Shown here: positions 7,866 to 16,129 of the stretch, one piece after another
Numbering within the stretch: position 1 is the first letter of the stretch
How the letters are laid out: each line of letters starts with the position of its first letter
Assembly (NCBI RefSeq): GCF_049800915.1
Contig: NZ_JBNAFY010000002.1
Coordinates: forward strand, 620,001 to 684,000
Origin: Amaricoccus macauensis_A
Lineage (GTDB): Bacteria; Pseudomonadota; Alphaproteobacteria; Rhodobacterales; Rhodobacteraceae
Reading direction: 5' to 3'
Length of the DNA: 64,000 bases
The notes under the pieces: model-generated
What the model was told of the DNA's origin: nothing
The model's input: the letters and a program-made list of their open reading frames with translations, nothing else
The model's database searches: none
Made by a program: the position numbers and the translations under genes

Positions 7866-9317
7866 ATGCCTTTCACCCTCGCGATCATCGGTCGCCCCAA
7901 TGTCGGCAAGTCCACGCTGTTCAACCGGCTCGTGGGCCGCAAGCTTGCGCTGGTGGACGACCAGCCCGGCGTGACCCGCGATCTGCGCGAGGGCGATGCG
8001 CGGCTCGGGCCGCTCCGGTTCCAGGTGGTCGATACCGCGGGGCTGGAGGAGGCCACCGACGAAAGCCTTCAAGGGCGAATGCGTCAGCTGACGGAGCGGG
8101 CCATTGCCATGGCCGATGCCTGCCTCTTCATCGTCGATGCGCGCACCGGGCTGACGCCGCTGGACCGGGATCTCGCCCAGCTTCTGCGCCGCAGGGGGGT
8201 GAACGTCATTCTGGCCGCCAACAAGTCCGAAGGCCGCGCCGCGGAAGGCGGTCTCATCGAGGCTTACGAACTGGGTCTGGGCGAGCCGATCGCCATGTCA
8301 GCCGAGCACGGGCAGGGCATGGGCGAGTTGCAGGAAGTGCTCGACCGGCTGATCGCGGAGGCGCAGGAACTCGATGATCGCGCCGAGGCGATCGTGGAAA
8401 TCGATGACAGCGTGGACGAGGATGGAGAGGGCGCCGAAATTCCCGAGGGTCGCCCGATCCAGATCGCCATCGTGGGCAGGCCCAATGCGGGCAAGTCGAC
8501 GCTGGTAAACAAGATCATCGGCGAGGATCGTCTCCTGACGGGGCCGGAGGCGGGCATCACCCGCGATGCCATCGCGGTGCGTACCGAATGGATGGGCACG
8601 CCCTTCCGGATCTTCGATACGGCCGGCATTCGCAAGAAGGCACGCGTGCAGGAGAAGCTCGAGAAGCTCTCCGTTGCGGACGGGTTGCGCGCGGTCCGGT
8701 TCGCCGAGGTCGTCGTGGTATTGCTCGATGTGCAGATCCCCTTCGAGAGCCAGGATCTGCGGATTGCCGACCTTGCCGAGCGGGAGGGCCGGGCGGTCGT
8801 CGTCGCGGTCAACAAATGGGATCTCGAGACGGAAAAACCGCAGAAGCTCAACGAGCTGCGCGAAGCTTTCGAGCGCCTGTTGCCGCAGCTGCGCGGCGCG
8901 CCCATGGTGATGGTTTCGGCGCGAACCGGAAAGGGGCTTGACCGGCTCCACGATGCAATCAGCAAGGCCTATGCGGTCTGGAATACCCGCATCTCGACGG
9001 CGAAGCTCAACCGCTGGCTGGCGGATCAGATCGCCGACCACCCGCCGCCCGCACCGGGTGGTCGCCGGATCCGGCTGCGCTACATGACGCAGGTAAAGAC
9101 CCGACCGCCGACATTCGTGACCTTTGCCTCGATCCCGGACCAAGTGCCGGAAGATTACAAGCGCTTCCTCGTGAACGGGCTCCGGCGCGATTTCGCCATG
9201 CCGGGCACGCCGATCCGTCTGTTCCTGCGTTCGGGCGACAACCCCTACAAGGACCGCAAGAAGTTCAACGTGACCTCGCTGACCAAGCACAAGAAACCGC
9301 GCCGCAGAAACCCCTGA
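7866..9317 (+). CDS. der: Ribosome-associated GTPase Der (EngA)
   Basis: 483 aa. Der is the double-Era GTPase required for 50S subunit maturation. Two complete G domains are visible: GRPNVGKSTLFN with DTAG in the first, and GRPNAGKSTLVN with DTAG and NKWD in the second, separated by an acidic linker around residues 175-195. A C-terminal KH-like domain follows (TRPPTFVTFASIPDQVPEDY) and a basic tail (KHKKPRRRN). Length and domain order are standard. It is preceded by 114 nt after bamB and is convergent with the sugar-dehydrogenase-like gene. Confidence 0.97.
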   Translation: MPFTLAIIGRPNVGKSTLFNRLVGRKLALVDDQPGVTRDLREGDARLGPLRFQVVDTAGLEEATDESLQGRMRQLTERAIAMADACLFIVDARTGLTPLDRDLAQLLRRRGVNVILAANKSEGRAAEGGLIEAYELGLGEPIAMSAEHGQGMGELQEVLDRLIAEAQELDDRAEAIVEIDDSVDEDGEGAEIPEGRPIQIAIVGRPNAGKSTLVNKIIGEDRLLTGPEAGITRDAIAVRTEWMGTPFRIFDTAGIRKKARVQEKLEKLSVADGLRAVRFAEVVVVLLDVQIPFESQDLRIADLAEREGRAVVVAVNKWDLETEKPQKLNELREAFERLLPQLRGAPMVMVSARTGKGLDRLHDAISKAYAVWNTRISTAKLNRWLADQIADHPPPAPGGRRIRLRYMTQVKTRPPTFVTFASIPDQVPEDYKRFLVNGLRRDFAMPGTPIRLFLRSGDNPYKDRKKFNVTSLTKHKKPRRRNP

Positions 9318-9354
9318 GGGGTTCCCGCGGGCGGTTGGGCCGGGCGGTGGCCGG

Positions 9355-10644
9355 TCAGGCCGACGTCACGCGCCAGACGATGTCGCCTACATCGTCGACC
9401 ACCAGCAGCGAGGCCTTGTCCGCGCCGACGGCAACACCCACAGGGCGTCCATAGGAGACCTTCTCGTCATCCGAGAGGAACCCCCAAAGGATGTCACGGG
9501 GCGGGCCTGCCGGCTTTCCGTTCTCGAACGGCACGAAAATCACCCGGTAGCCGCTCAGGATCGAGCGGTTCCAGGACCCGTGCTGGCCGATGACCATGCC
9601 ATCGGGAAACCCCGGAAGCGTGCCTGCGGGCATCCAGCAAAGACCGAGTGATGCGGTGTGCCCTCCGAGTGCATAGTCGGGCTGGATGGCGGAGGCGACC
9701 ATGGCTGCATCCTGTGGGACTCGGTCATCGACCGTCCGGCCCCAGTAGCAGTAGGGCCAGCCGTAGAAGCCGCCCTCCTGAACGCTCGTGAGGTAGTCGG
9801 GCGGAGTTTCGTCACCCAGGCCATCACGCTCGTTCACCACCGTCCAGAGCGCACCGGTGTTGGGCTCCCAGGCCATGCCCACGGCATTGCGGAGCCCGGA
9901 GGCGAAGATGCGCGCCTGTTCGGTCGCTACATCCAGTTCCCAGATGGCCGCCCGGCCTTCTTCGGCTTCCATGCCATGGTCGCCGATGTTGGAAAGCGAA
10001 CCGACGCCGGCGTAGATCTTGGTCTGGTCCGGCGAGACGAGCAGGCTGCGGGTCCAATGGCCACCGGGCTTGAAATCGACGAGCTTGCGTCCCGGACCGG
10101 CTAGGCGGGTCGCGCCCTCCTCGTAGTCGAAGGCGACGATCCCGTCCGTATTGCCGATGTAGAATGTGTCGCCAATGAGGGCCATGCCGAAGGGCTGGTT
10201 CTGGTTCTCGACGAAGACATGCCGGGTTTCGGCGACACCATCTCCGTCCTCGTCACGCCAGAGCGTGATGCGATTGGCGCTTTCGCCGATGGCCTTTGCC
10301 CGTTTCATTGTCGCCTTGGCTGCGCGGTCCATGATTCCGGTGGGTTTGCCAGCCTTCTCTTTCGACTCCGCGACCAGGAGATCTCCATTTGGCAGAACCT
10401 CCACCCAGCGGGGGTGGTCGAGATCCGACACGAAGGCGTTCACCTTGAGCCCCGGCGCACATTCGGGAACCGATCCCTCGGGCCAACCCTGCGCCGTGGG
10501 CATCTTGAGTGTCATGATGCCCTGCTTCTTCGCCGCGGGAATGGCGGGTTGCATCCCGACTGCCTGCGTGTTTGGCGACTCGGCGCGCCGAAGCCTCACC
10601 ATCACGCCACCGACCACGGTAGCGGCCTTCTCGAAGATATCCAT
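9355..10644 (-). CDS. PQQ-type glucose/sorbosone dehydrogenase-like protein
   Basis: 429 aa beta-propeller of the GSDH/L-sorbosone dehydrogenase family. Recognisable parts are LDHPRWVEVLPNGDLLVAES near residues 75-95, the calcium/PQQ-pocket segments SGLRNAVGMAWEPNTGALWTV, EGGFYGWPYCYWG and IGQHGSWNRS. Relatives oxidise aldoses or sorbosone in the periplasm using PQQ. Here the N-terminus (MDIFEKAATVVGGVMV) is only weakly hydrophobic, so export is uncertain. No PQQ biosynthesis genes are in the window. The specific substrate cannot be told from sequence. Confidence 0.8.
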   Translation of the reverse strand: MDIFEKAATVVGGVMVRLRRAESPNTQAVGMQPAIPAAKKQGIMTLKMPTAQGWPEGSVPECAPGLKVNAFVSDLDHPRWVEVLPNGDLLVAESKEKAGKPTGIMDRAAKATMKRAKAIGESANRITLWRDEDGDGVAETRHVFVENQNQPFGMALIGDTFYIGNTDGIVAFDYEEGATRLAGPGRKLVDFKPGGHWTRSLLVSPDQTKIYAGVGSLSNIGDHGMEAEEGRAAIWELDVATEQARIFASGLRNAVGMAWEPNTGALWTVVNERDGLGDETPPDYLTSVQEGGFYGWPYCYWGRTVDDRVPQDAAMVASAIQPDYALGGHTASLGLCWMPAGTLPGFPDGMVIGQHGSWNRSILSGYRVIFVPFENGKPAGPPRDILWGFLSDDEKVSYGRPVGVAVGADKASLLVVDDVGDIVWRVTSA

Positions 10645-10732
10645 TTGACCCGTTCCAACCCTGAAGTCTGTTTGAGCGGGACAGTATCCATGGCCGGAGA
10701 CGGGTCAATGACGGATTGCGCTTGCGGACCTC

Positions 10733-11746
10733 TCAGGCGTCCTGAAGGTCGGCAGCCCGCGCATTGGCAGCGTTATCGCGACTGTGTGGCGCATCCCAGT
10801 CGATCTCCGGGCCGATCGGCACGATGCCGGAGGGGTTCACGGTGGTCTGGCTCTGGTAATAGTGTCGCGTGATGTGGCTGAAATTCACCGTCCCCCGAAT
10901 GGCGGGGTTCTGGTAAAGTTCACGCGTGTAAGGCCAGAGGTTCGGATAGTCCTGAAGCCGGTGCAGGTTGCACTTGAAATGGCCGTGATACACCGGGTCG
11001 AAGCGGAACAGCGTGGTGACGAGGCGCACGTCGGCCTCCGTGAGCGCGTCGCCCATCAGGTAGCGGCTGCGGGAGAGGCGGTCATCAAGCCAGTCAAGCG
11101 TTTCGAACAGCGGCTGCACCGCGTTGTCATACGCTTCCTGCGACGTCGCGAATCCGGCCTTGTAGACTCCGTTGTTCACCGTGTCATAGACCCGGTCATT
11201 CACTGAATCGATCTCCGAACGCAGTTCTTCGGGGTAGAAGTCCTCGTGGTTGCCGGAAATTTCATCAAATGCGGAATTGAGCATCCGGATAATCTCGGCC
11301 GATTCATTGGAGACGATTGTCTGGCGTTTCTTGTCCCAAAGCACGGGCACCGTCACCCGTGTTGACGCCTTGGGATCGGCCGCAACGTAGATCTCGCGCA
11401 GGAAGGACTTGTCCAGAAGCCGGTCACCGGTCGCGCCTTCGGAGTCGGTCTCGAAGGTCCAGCCATCCTTGCCCATGTAAGGATGCACGACATCGACACT
11501 GATATGATCCTCGAGACCCTTCAAGGCGCGCATGATGAGCGTGCGATGCGCCCAGGGACAGGCGTAGGAGACATAAAGGTGGTAGCGGCCGCTCTCGGCC
11601 TCGAACCCGCCTTCGCCGCTTGGTCCGGGTGCTCCGTCGGCCGTCACCCAGTTCCGGAAGCTCGATTGTGGGCGTTCGAACTTTCCGCCTGTTGATTTCG
11701 TGTCATACCAGCCAGTATGCCATTCGCCGTCCTTGAGATAGCCCAT
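10733..11746 (-). CDS. Glutathionyl-hydroquinone reductase (GST Xi class)
   Basis: 337 aa, cytosolic. The catalytic cysteine is C63 in YACPWAHRTL, the conserved CPWAHR motif of the Xi-class glutathione transferases (YqjG/ECM4/PcpF). These enzymes reductively remove glutathione from glutathionyl-hydroquinones, protecting against quinone damage. The C-terminal all-helical domain carries the family's typical SEIIRMLNSAFDE, DDRLSRSRYLMGDALTEADVRLVTTLFRFDPVYHGHFKCN and ITRHYYQSQ segments. Full length. It lies upstream of the dehydrogenase-like gene on the same strand with 88 nt between, so cotranscription is possible. Confidence 0.93.
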   Translation of the reverse strand: MGYLKDGEWHTGWYDTKSTGGKFERPQSSFRNWVTADGAPGPSGEGGFEAESGRYHLYVSYACPWAHRTLIMRALKGLEDHISVDVVHPYMGKDGWTFETDSEGATGDRLLDKSFLREIYVAADPKASTRVTVPVLWDKKRQTIVSNESAEIIRMLNSAFDEISGNHEDFYPEELRSEIDSVNDRVYDTVNNGVYKAGFATSQEAYDNAVQPLFETLDWLDDRLSRSRYLMGDALTEADVRLVTTLFRFDPVYHGHFKCNLHRLQDYPNLWPYTRELYQNPAIRGTVNFSHITRHYYQSQTTVNPSGIVPIGPEIDWDAPHSRDNAANARAADLQDA

Positions 11747-12023
11747 GTCCGTGTCCTCATTTTATGTCTATGAGGCATATAGAGCGCCGATCAGGTTTTA
11801 AACGGCAGATCCGGAACTCAATTGTTGCTGTATCGGAAACTGAGCGCGGGCGAGAATGTGCCCCGCGGCAGGACCGGAAGCGGGGGAGCGCACCTTTGCG
11901 TGAACCGGAATGCCACGCTTTCGAGAAAGATTTGTCACGTTAACCCCACCGTGCTTCCATCTAAGATACTGAGTCGTGGTATCGCGCTTTTGGCGGTATT
12001 CACTGTTTGGACAGGAGGCGGAC

Positions 12024-12329
12024 ATGGATGATTATGCGGGCGATGTGCCGGCGCCGGAGTCCCCGATCCTCGAGCATCGCGCAAAACCCGGAATGGAACT
12101 GCGGACCGACAAGGGTGCGTTTCCCATTCTCGATCTCGCCCATGACGACTGTCTGATCGAGATGAACGGGCCAGGCCATCTCAGAGGCTATGCTGACATC
12201 TTCGAAGGCGACAAGCTGAAAGCGCGCTGCCTGATCGTGATGACGGAGCCCGAGGGTTCCTATGTGCGCTGCGGTTTCAAGCGCCGCACCGACGTGCGTG
12301 ATACGCCGCCGGTAGATTTCCCTCTCTGA
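12024..12329 (+). CDS. Small conserved-type hypothetical protein
   Basis: 101 aa. An AGGAGG ribosome site at 12013-12018 sits 5 nt before the ATG at 12024, so this start is preferred over the upstream one in the same frame. The sequence is rich in short beta-strand-like stretches (MELRTDKGAFPILDLAHDDCLIEM...ARCLIVMTEPEGSYVRCGFKRR), reminiscent of small beta-barrel domains such as PilZ, but the RxxxR/DxSxxG motifs of PilZ are not clear. No signal peptide. It is monocistronic and followed by a hairpin at 12335-12372. I do not recognise its function. Confidence 0.65.
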   Translation: MDDYAGDVPAPESPILEHRAKPGMELRTDKGAFPILDLAHDDCLIEMNGPGHLRGYADIFEGDKLKARCLIVMTEPEGSYVRCGFKRRTDVRDTPPVDFPL

Positions 12330-12334
12330 TCTCG

Positions 12335-12372
12335 GGCCGGCGGAAGTCGCTTCCGACCATGGACCGCCGGCC
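12335..12372 (+). terminator. Nested inverted repeat between hypothetical gene and dgc operon
   Basis: GGCCGGCGG (12335-12343) pairs perfectly with CCGCCGGCC (12364-12372). Within it, CGGAAG-TCG-CTTCCG (12341-12355) forms a second hairpin that competes for three bases of the outer stem. There is no T-run, so this is not a classical intrinsic terminator. It could end the preceding transcript with Rho, or be a structured leader of the following operon. Confidence 0.4.
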
Positions 12373-12490
12373 ATTCGTTGACTATCACGGAGTCTGGGTT
12401 CCCTGACCGCATCCTTGGCCGAGGGGTCTTTCGCGGATGCGGGCGGGGCTGTTTTGCCGTGCGTTTGCAACGATCGAGAGAGGCGTCGAC

Positions 12491-13486
12491 ATGATCTCTA
12501 CCCCCTATCTGCTGTTTCTGGGCGATGCTCCGGACCCGCTGGCTGCAAAGGTCGCCCAGGGCATTCGGGACTGGCGCCCGGATGTCTCCATCGGGCAATA
12601 CCGCATGGATGGCTGCAAGGCGGATATGGGGCTGCCGGACATGACCATCCCGGAGGCGGTCGCTGCGGGAGCGAAGACGCTGGTGGTGGGCGTCGCGAAC
12701 CGTGGCGGCGTGATCTCGCCCGCCTGGCTGAGCATTCTGGAAGAGGCGCTGCTGCACGGGATGGACATCGCCTCGGGCCTGCACAACCTCCTGCACGACG
12801 AGCCGCAGCTTGTGGCCACGGCGCGGGCCAAGGGCCGCACCCTCTACGACGTGCGCGTGCCGGGGGTGAAGTATCCCATTGCGAACGGCAAGCGGCGGAG
12901 CGGCAAGCGCTGCCTCGCGGTCGGCACCGACTGCTCGGTTGGCAAGATGTATACGGCGCTCGCCATGGAGAAGGATATGCGCGCGCGGGGCATGAAGGCC
13001 AGTTTCCGCGCCACCGGTCAGACCGGCATCCTGATCACTGGCGACGGAGTGCCGCTCGATGCCGTCGTTGCTGATTTCATGGCCGGGTCCATCGAATACC
13101 TGACCCCGGACAACGATCCCGATCACTGGGATCTGATCGAGGGGCAGGGGAGCCTGTTTCACGCTTCCTACTCCGGCGTGACGCTGGCGCTCATTCACGG
13201 CGGTCAGCCCGACACGCTGATCCTCTGCCACGAACCGACGCGGGCGCACATGCGCGGGCTGCCGGACTACAAGCTGCCGAGCCTCGAGGCGCTGCAGGAT
13301 CTGGCTCTGACGATGGCACGTGTGGTGAACCCGGACGTGACCGTGACAGGCATTTCGGTGAACACCGCGGCCATGAGCGAGGCCGAGGCGGAAGACTATC
13401 TTGCCGGTGTCGAGGCGAAGATGGGGCTGCCGGCCGTGGATCCCTATCGTCAGGGCGCGGGCCGGCTGGTGGATGCGCTTGAATGA
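12491..13486 (+). CDS. dgcN: DgcN family (DUF1611) D-glutamate N-acetyltransferase
   Basis: 331 aa from the ATG at 12491. DUF1611 architecture: an N-terminal Rossmann-like domain (residues 1-125, with VVGVANRGG and ASGLHNLLHDEP) and a C-terminal P-loop-like domain with the signature GTDCSVGKMYT at residues 145-155 and a region EGQGSLFHASYSGVT. In marine Proteobacteria DgcN acetylates D-glutamate and the partner DgcA racemises N-acetyl-D-glutamate. The immediate linkage here to a DgcA-type epimerase and a D-amino-acid aminotransferase strongly supports the assignment. It overlaps the next gene by four bases (ATGA). Confidence 0.85.
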   Translation: MISTPYLLFLGDAPDPLAAKVAQGIRDWRPDVSIGQYRMDGCKADMGLPDMTIPEAVAAGAKTLVVGVANRGGVISPAWLSILEEALLHGMDIASGLHNLLHDEPQLVATARAKGRTLYDVRVPGVKYPIANGKRRSGKRCLAVGTDCSVGKMYTALAMEKDMRARGMKASFRATGQTGILITGDGVPLDAVVADFMAGSIEYLTPDNDPDHWDLIEGQGSLFHASYSGVTLALIHGGQPDTLILCHEPTRAHMRGLPDYKLPSLEALQDLALTMARVVNPDVTVTGISVNTAAMSEAEAEDYLAGVEAKMGLPAVDPYRQGAGRLVDALE

Positions 13487-14112
13487 GCGATGCTCAACTC
13501 GCGGAACTCGCGCTCACGACGCAAGACGTCTACGAGCGCAATGCGGCGCGCTTCGATGCCGAGCGTCCCAAGGGTCTCCATGAGCGTGTCTGGCTCGACC
13601 GGTTTGCCGCCTGCCTCGCGCCCGGTGCGGCGATCCTCGATCTGGGCTGTGGCGCCGGCGATCCGATTGCCGCATATTTCGCGAGCCGCGGCTTCCGCGT
13701 GACAGGGCTCGATGCCTCGGCGGCGATGTTGCGGCTGGCGCGCGCCAAGATGCCCAAGGGAGATTGGCGTCACGTCGACATGCGCGGGCTCGATCTGGGC
13801 GAAGTCTTTGACGGGATCATCGGCTGGAACAGTTTCTTTCATCTTAACCCGGAGGAGCAGCGTGCGCTGCTTCCACGGATCGCGGCGCATCTTGCACCGG
13901 GGGGAGTGCTGATGCTGACCGTCGGGCCCGAAGCGGGCGAGGTCGGCGGTCACGTGGGCGATGATCCCGTCTATCATTCGAGCCTCGACCCCAAGGATTA
14001 CCGTGAGATCCTCGCGTCTTATGGTGTTGATGTCACTGCATTCGTGGCCGAGGATCCGGACTGCGAGCGCCAGACCGTTCTGCTGGCTCGCAAGCAAGGA
14101 GCGAAGGAATGA
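13483..14112 (+). CDS. Class I SAM-dependent methyltransferase in the dgc operon
   Basis: 209 aa. SAM-binding motif I is ILDLGCGAGDP (residues 51-61), the acidic end of strand beta2 is VTGLDAS, and DWRHVDMRGLDLG and FDGIIGWNSFFHL follow, so the fold is complete. N-terminus (TTQDVYERNAARFDAERPKGLHERVWLDRF) resembles small-molecule methyltransferases rather than rRNA or protein enzymes. It overlaps dgcN by four bases and dgcA by four bases, so it is translationally locked inside the D-glutamate operon. The methyl acceptor is unknown, and nothing in the DgcN/DgcA pathway as known requires methylation. Confidence 0.85.
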   Translation: MSDAQLAELALTTQDVYERNAARFDAERPKGLHERVWLDRFAACLAPGAAILDLGCGAGDPIAAYFASRGFRVTGLDASAAMLRLARAKMPKGDWRHVDMRGLDLGEVFDGIIGWNSFFHLNPEEQRALLPRIAAHLAPGGVLMLTVGPEAGEVGGHVGDDPVYHSSLDPKDYREILASYGVDVTAFVAEDPDCERQTVLLARKQGAKE

Positions 14113-15074
14113 AGGTTACCTCACTGGTGCGCAGTTTCCGGCTCGCCGAGACATTCACCATCAGCCGCGGATCGCGGACCGAGGCGGAGGTGGTCGAGGT
14201 GACGATCGAGGATGGCATTGCGGTCGGGCGTGGCGAATGCGTGCCCTATGCCCGCTACGGCGAAACGCTCGAGAGCGTGCAGGCGCAGATCGCGGGGCTG
14301 CCGGAGAGCTTCGATCGCACAGAGCTTCAAGGCCTTCTGCCTGCCGGTGCTGCGCGGAACGCGGTCGATTGCGCGCTATGGGATCTCGAGGCGAAACGGG
14401 CCGACGAGCCGGTCTGGCAGCTCGCGGGCCTTTCGACACCGGGACCGGAGATCACCGCCTACACGCTTTCGCTGGCGGAGCCGGCGGCAATGGAGGCCAA
14501 GGCGCGCCAGCATGCGCATCGGCCGCTCCTGAAGATCAAGCTTGGCGGCGAGGGCGACATGGCCCGGCTCGAGGCCGTGCGGCGCGGGGCGCCGGATGCG
14601 CGGATCATCGTCGATGCCAACGAAGGTTGGACCGCGGAGGCCTATGCCGAGCTTGCGCCGGCTCTTGTCCGGCTCGGGGTGGAAATGGTCGAACAGCCGT
14701 TTCCGGCGGGCGATGACGGGGCGCTTGCGGAGATCGAGCGGGTGCTGCCGGTCTGTGCCGACGAGAGCTGCCATGATCGCCAAAGCCTTGCGGGACTGCG
14801 CGGCAAATACGACATGGTGAACATCAAGCTCGACAAGACCGGCGGGTTGACCGAGGCGCTGGAACTGCGCCATGCGGCGCGGGCCGAAGGCTATTCGGTG
14901 ATGGTGGGCTGCATGGTCGGATCGAGTCTCGCCATGGCGCCGGCGGTGCTCGTAGCGCAGGGGGCGGCGGTGACGGATCTCGACGGGCCGCTGCTGCTAG
15001 CCGAGGATCGCGACCCGCCACTGGCCTTCGACGAGGCGGGCGTGCATCCGGCCCCCCGCGCGCTCTGGGGCTAG
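14109..15074 (+). CDS. dgcA: DgcA-type N-acetyl-D-glutamate racemase (enolase superfamily)
   Basis: 321 aa member of the muconate-lactonising/dipeptide-epimerase branch of the enolase superfamily. All expected active-site residues are visible: the KxK motif K142/K144 (LKIKLG), metal ligands D169 (IIVDANEGW), E195 (EQPF) and D218 (ADES), and the opposite-face base K240 (NIKLDK). Often auto-named dipeptide or L-Ala-D/L-Glu epimerase; next to dgcN the better reading is racemase of N-acetyl-D-glutamate. Starts at ATG 14109 overlapping the methyltransferase stop. Cytoplasmic. Confidence 0.88.
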   Translation: MKVTSLVRSFRLAETFTISRGSRTEAEVVEVTIEDGIAVGRGECVPYARYGETLESVQAQIAGLPESFDRTELQGLLPAGAARNAVDCALWDLEAKRADEPVWQLAGLSTPGPEITAYTLSLAEPAAMEAKARQHAHRPLLKIKLGGEGDMARLEAVRRGAPDARIIVDANEGWTAEAYAELAPALVRLGVEMVEQPFPAGDDGALAEIERVLPVCADESCHDRQSLAGLRGKYDMVNIKLDKTGGLTEALELRHAARAEGYSVMVGCMVGSSLAMAPAVLVAQGAAVTDLDGPLLLAEDRDPPLAFDEAGVHPAPRALWG

Positions 15075-15120
15075 GTGCCGGCGAATTGTGTAACGATTGG
15101 AGAGGGGTAAGGTAAACGAC

Positions 15121-15975
15121 ATGTCCCGCATTGTCTATGTGAACGGAGAGTATCTGCCCGAGGACGCCGCGAAGATCTCCGTGTTCGATCGCGGTTTCCT
15201 GTTCGCCGATGCGATCTACGAGGTGACGAGCGTGCTCGACGGCAAGCTTCTCGATTTCGAGGGGCATATGCGGCGGCTCCATCGCTCACTGGGCGAACTG
15301 GAGATGGAAGCCCCATGCGAGGATGCAGCACTTGAGGCGATCCACCGCGAGCTGATGGTGCGCAATGCGTTGTCCGAAGGGCTGATCTACCTCCAGGTGA
15401 CGCGGGGCGCAGCGGACCGGGATTTCCTTTATCCTGAAGGGGTTGCGCCAAGCCTCGTCATGTTTACCCAGGCGAAGGGGCTGCGTGTCTCCCCGGCGGC
15501 GGAGCGGGGGACGAAGGTCGTCTCGATCCCCGATCAGCGCTGGGCGCGACGCGACATCAAGACGGTGCAGCTTCTGCCCTCGGCCATGGGCAAGATGGCG
15601 GCGAAGAAGGCCGGCGCGGACGATGCCTGGATGATCGAGGACGGCTTCGTCACCGAAGGCACGTCGAACAACGCCTATATCGTGACGAAGGACGGGACGA
15701 TCGTGACCCGCGATCTGTCGAACGCGATTCTGCACGGGATTACAAGGGCTTCGGTTCTCACATTTGCCCGTGAAGCACAGATGAAGGTCGAGGAACGGGC
15801 CTTCACGCTTGAGGAGGCGAAGGGGGCGGCGGAGGCCTTTTTCACCTCGGCCTCGTCCTTCGTGATGCCGGTGGTCGAGATCGACGGGCAGCCGATCGGG
15901 GCGGGCGTTCCGGGGCCGGTGGCGACGCGGTTGCGGGAGATCTACATTGCGGAGGCCCTGGCGCGCGCGAGCTAG
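15121..15975 (+). CDS. D-amino-acid aminotransferase (class IV, PLP)
   Basis: 284 aa fold-type IV PLP enzyme. The Schiff-base lysine is K147 in RRDIKTVQLLPSAMGK; VNGEYLPEDAAKISVFDRGFLFADAIYEV at the N-terminus and the phosphate-binding EGTSNNAYIV and LHGITRASVL segments are typical of D-alanine/D-glutamate transaminases rather than branched-chain enzymes. I take the ATG at 15121, preceded by GGAGAGGGG, over the upstream GTG. It ends the dgc operon 46 nt behind dgcA. It would interconvert D-Ala plus 2-oxoglutarate with pyruvate plus D-Glu, feeding the DgcN/DgcA route. Confidence 0.88.
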   Translation: MSRIVYVNGEYLPEDAAKISVFDRGFLFADAIYEVTSVLDGKLLDFEGHMRRLHRSLGELEMEAPCEDAALEAIHRELMVRNALSEGLIYLQVTRGAADRDFLYPEGVAPSLVMFTQAKGLRVSPAAERGTKVVSIPDQRWARRDIKTVQLLPSAMGKMAAKKAGADDAWMIEDGFVTEGTSNNAYIVTKDGTIVTRDLSNAILHGITRASVLTFAREAQMKVEERAFTLEEAKGAAEAFFTSASSFVMPVVEIDGQPIGAGVPGPVATRLREIYIAEALARAS

Positions 15976-16016
15976 GGTTTTCCGGTTCAACCCGCTGAAA
16001 GGGCGGGAAAATTTCC

Positions 16017-16055
16017 ATGCAGCTTGTATGCATATTCCATGCATATTTCATGCAT
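16017..16055 (+). promoter_or_regulatory. Four ATGCAT-type sites at 11-bp period
   Basis: ATGCAG at 16017, then perfect palindromes ATGCAT at 16028, 16039 and 16050: four sites in strict 11-bp register, about one helical turn. The intervening 5-mers differ (cttgt, attcc, atttc), so the spacing rather than the spacers is conserved. It sits 75-110 nt upstream of the orphan BrnA-type antitoxin gene. An operator array for a ribbon-helix-helix-like regulator, perhaps BrnA itself, is the obvious reading but is inference. Confidence 0.6.
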
Positions 16056-16068
16056 ACGATTGCCTGCG

Positions 16069-16089
16069 AAACCGGCGGTTAACCGGTTT
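16069..16089 (+). promoter_or_regulatory. Inverted repeat AAACCGG-N7-CCGGTTT
   Basis: Perfect 7-bp arms separated by 7 nt, midway between the ATGCAT array and the ATG of the BrnA-type gene (16130). Could be a second operator or a short hairpin in the leader. Confidence 0.4.
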
Positions 16090-16129
16090 GTGGCAGGGTC
16101 GGCTCGTTTTCATCACATGAGGATGGGCC

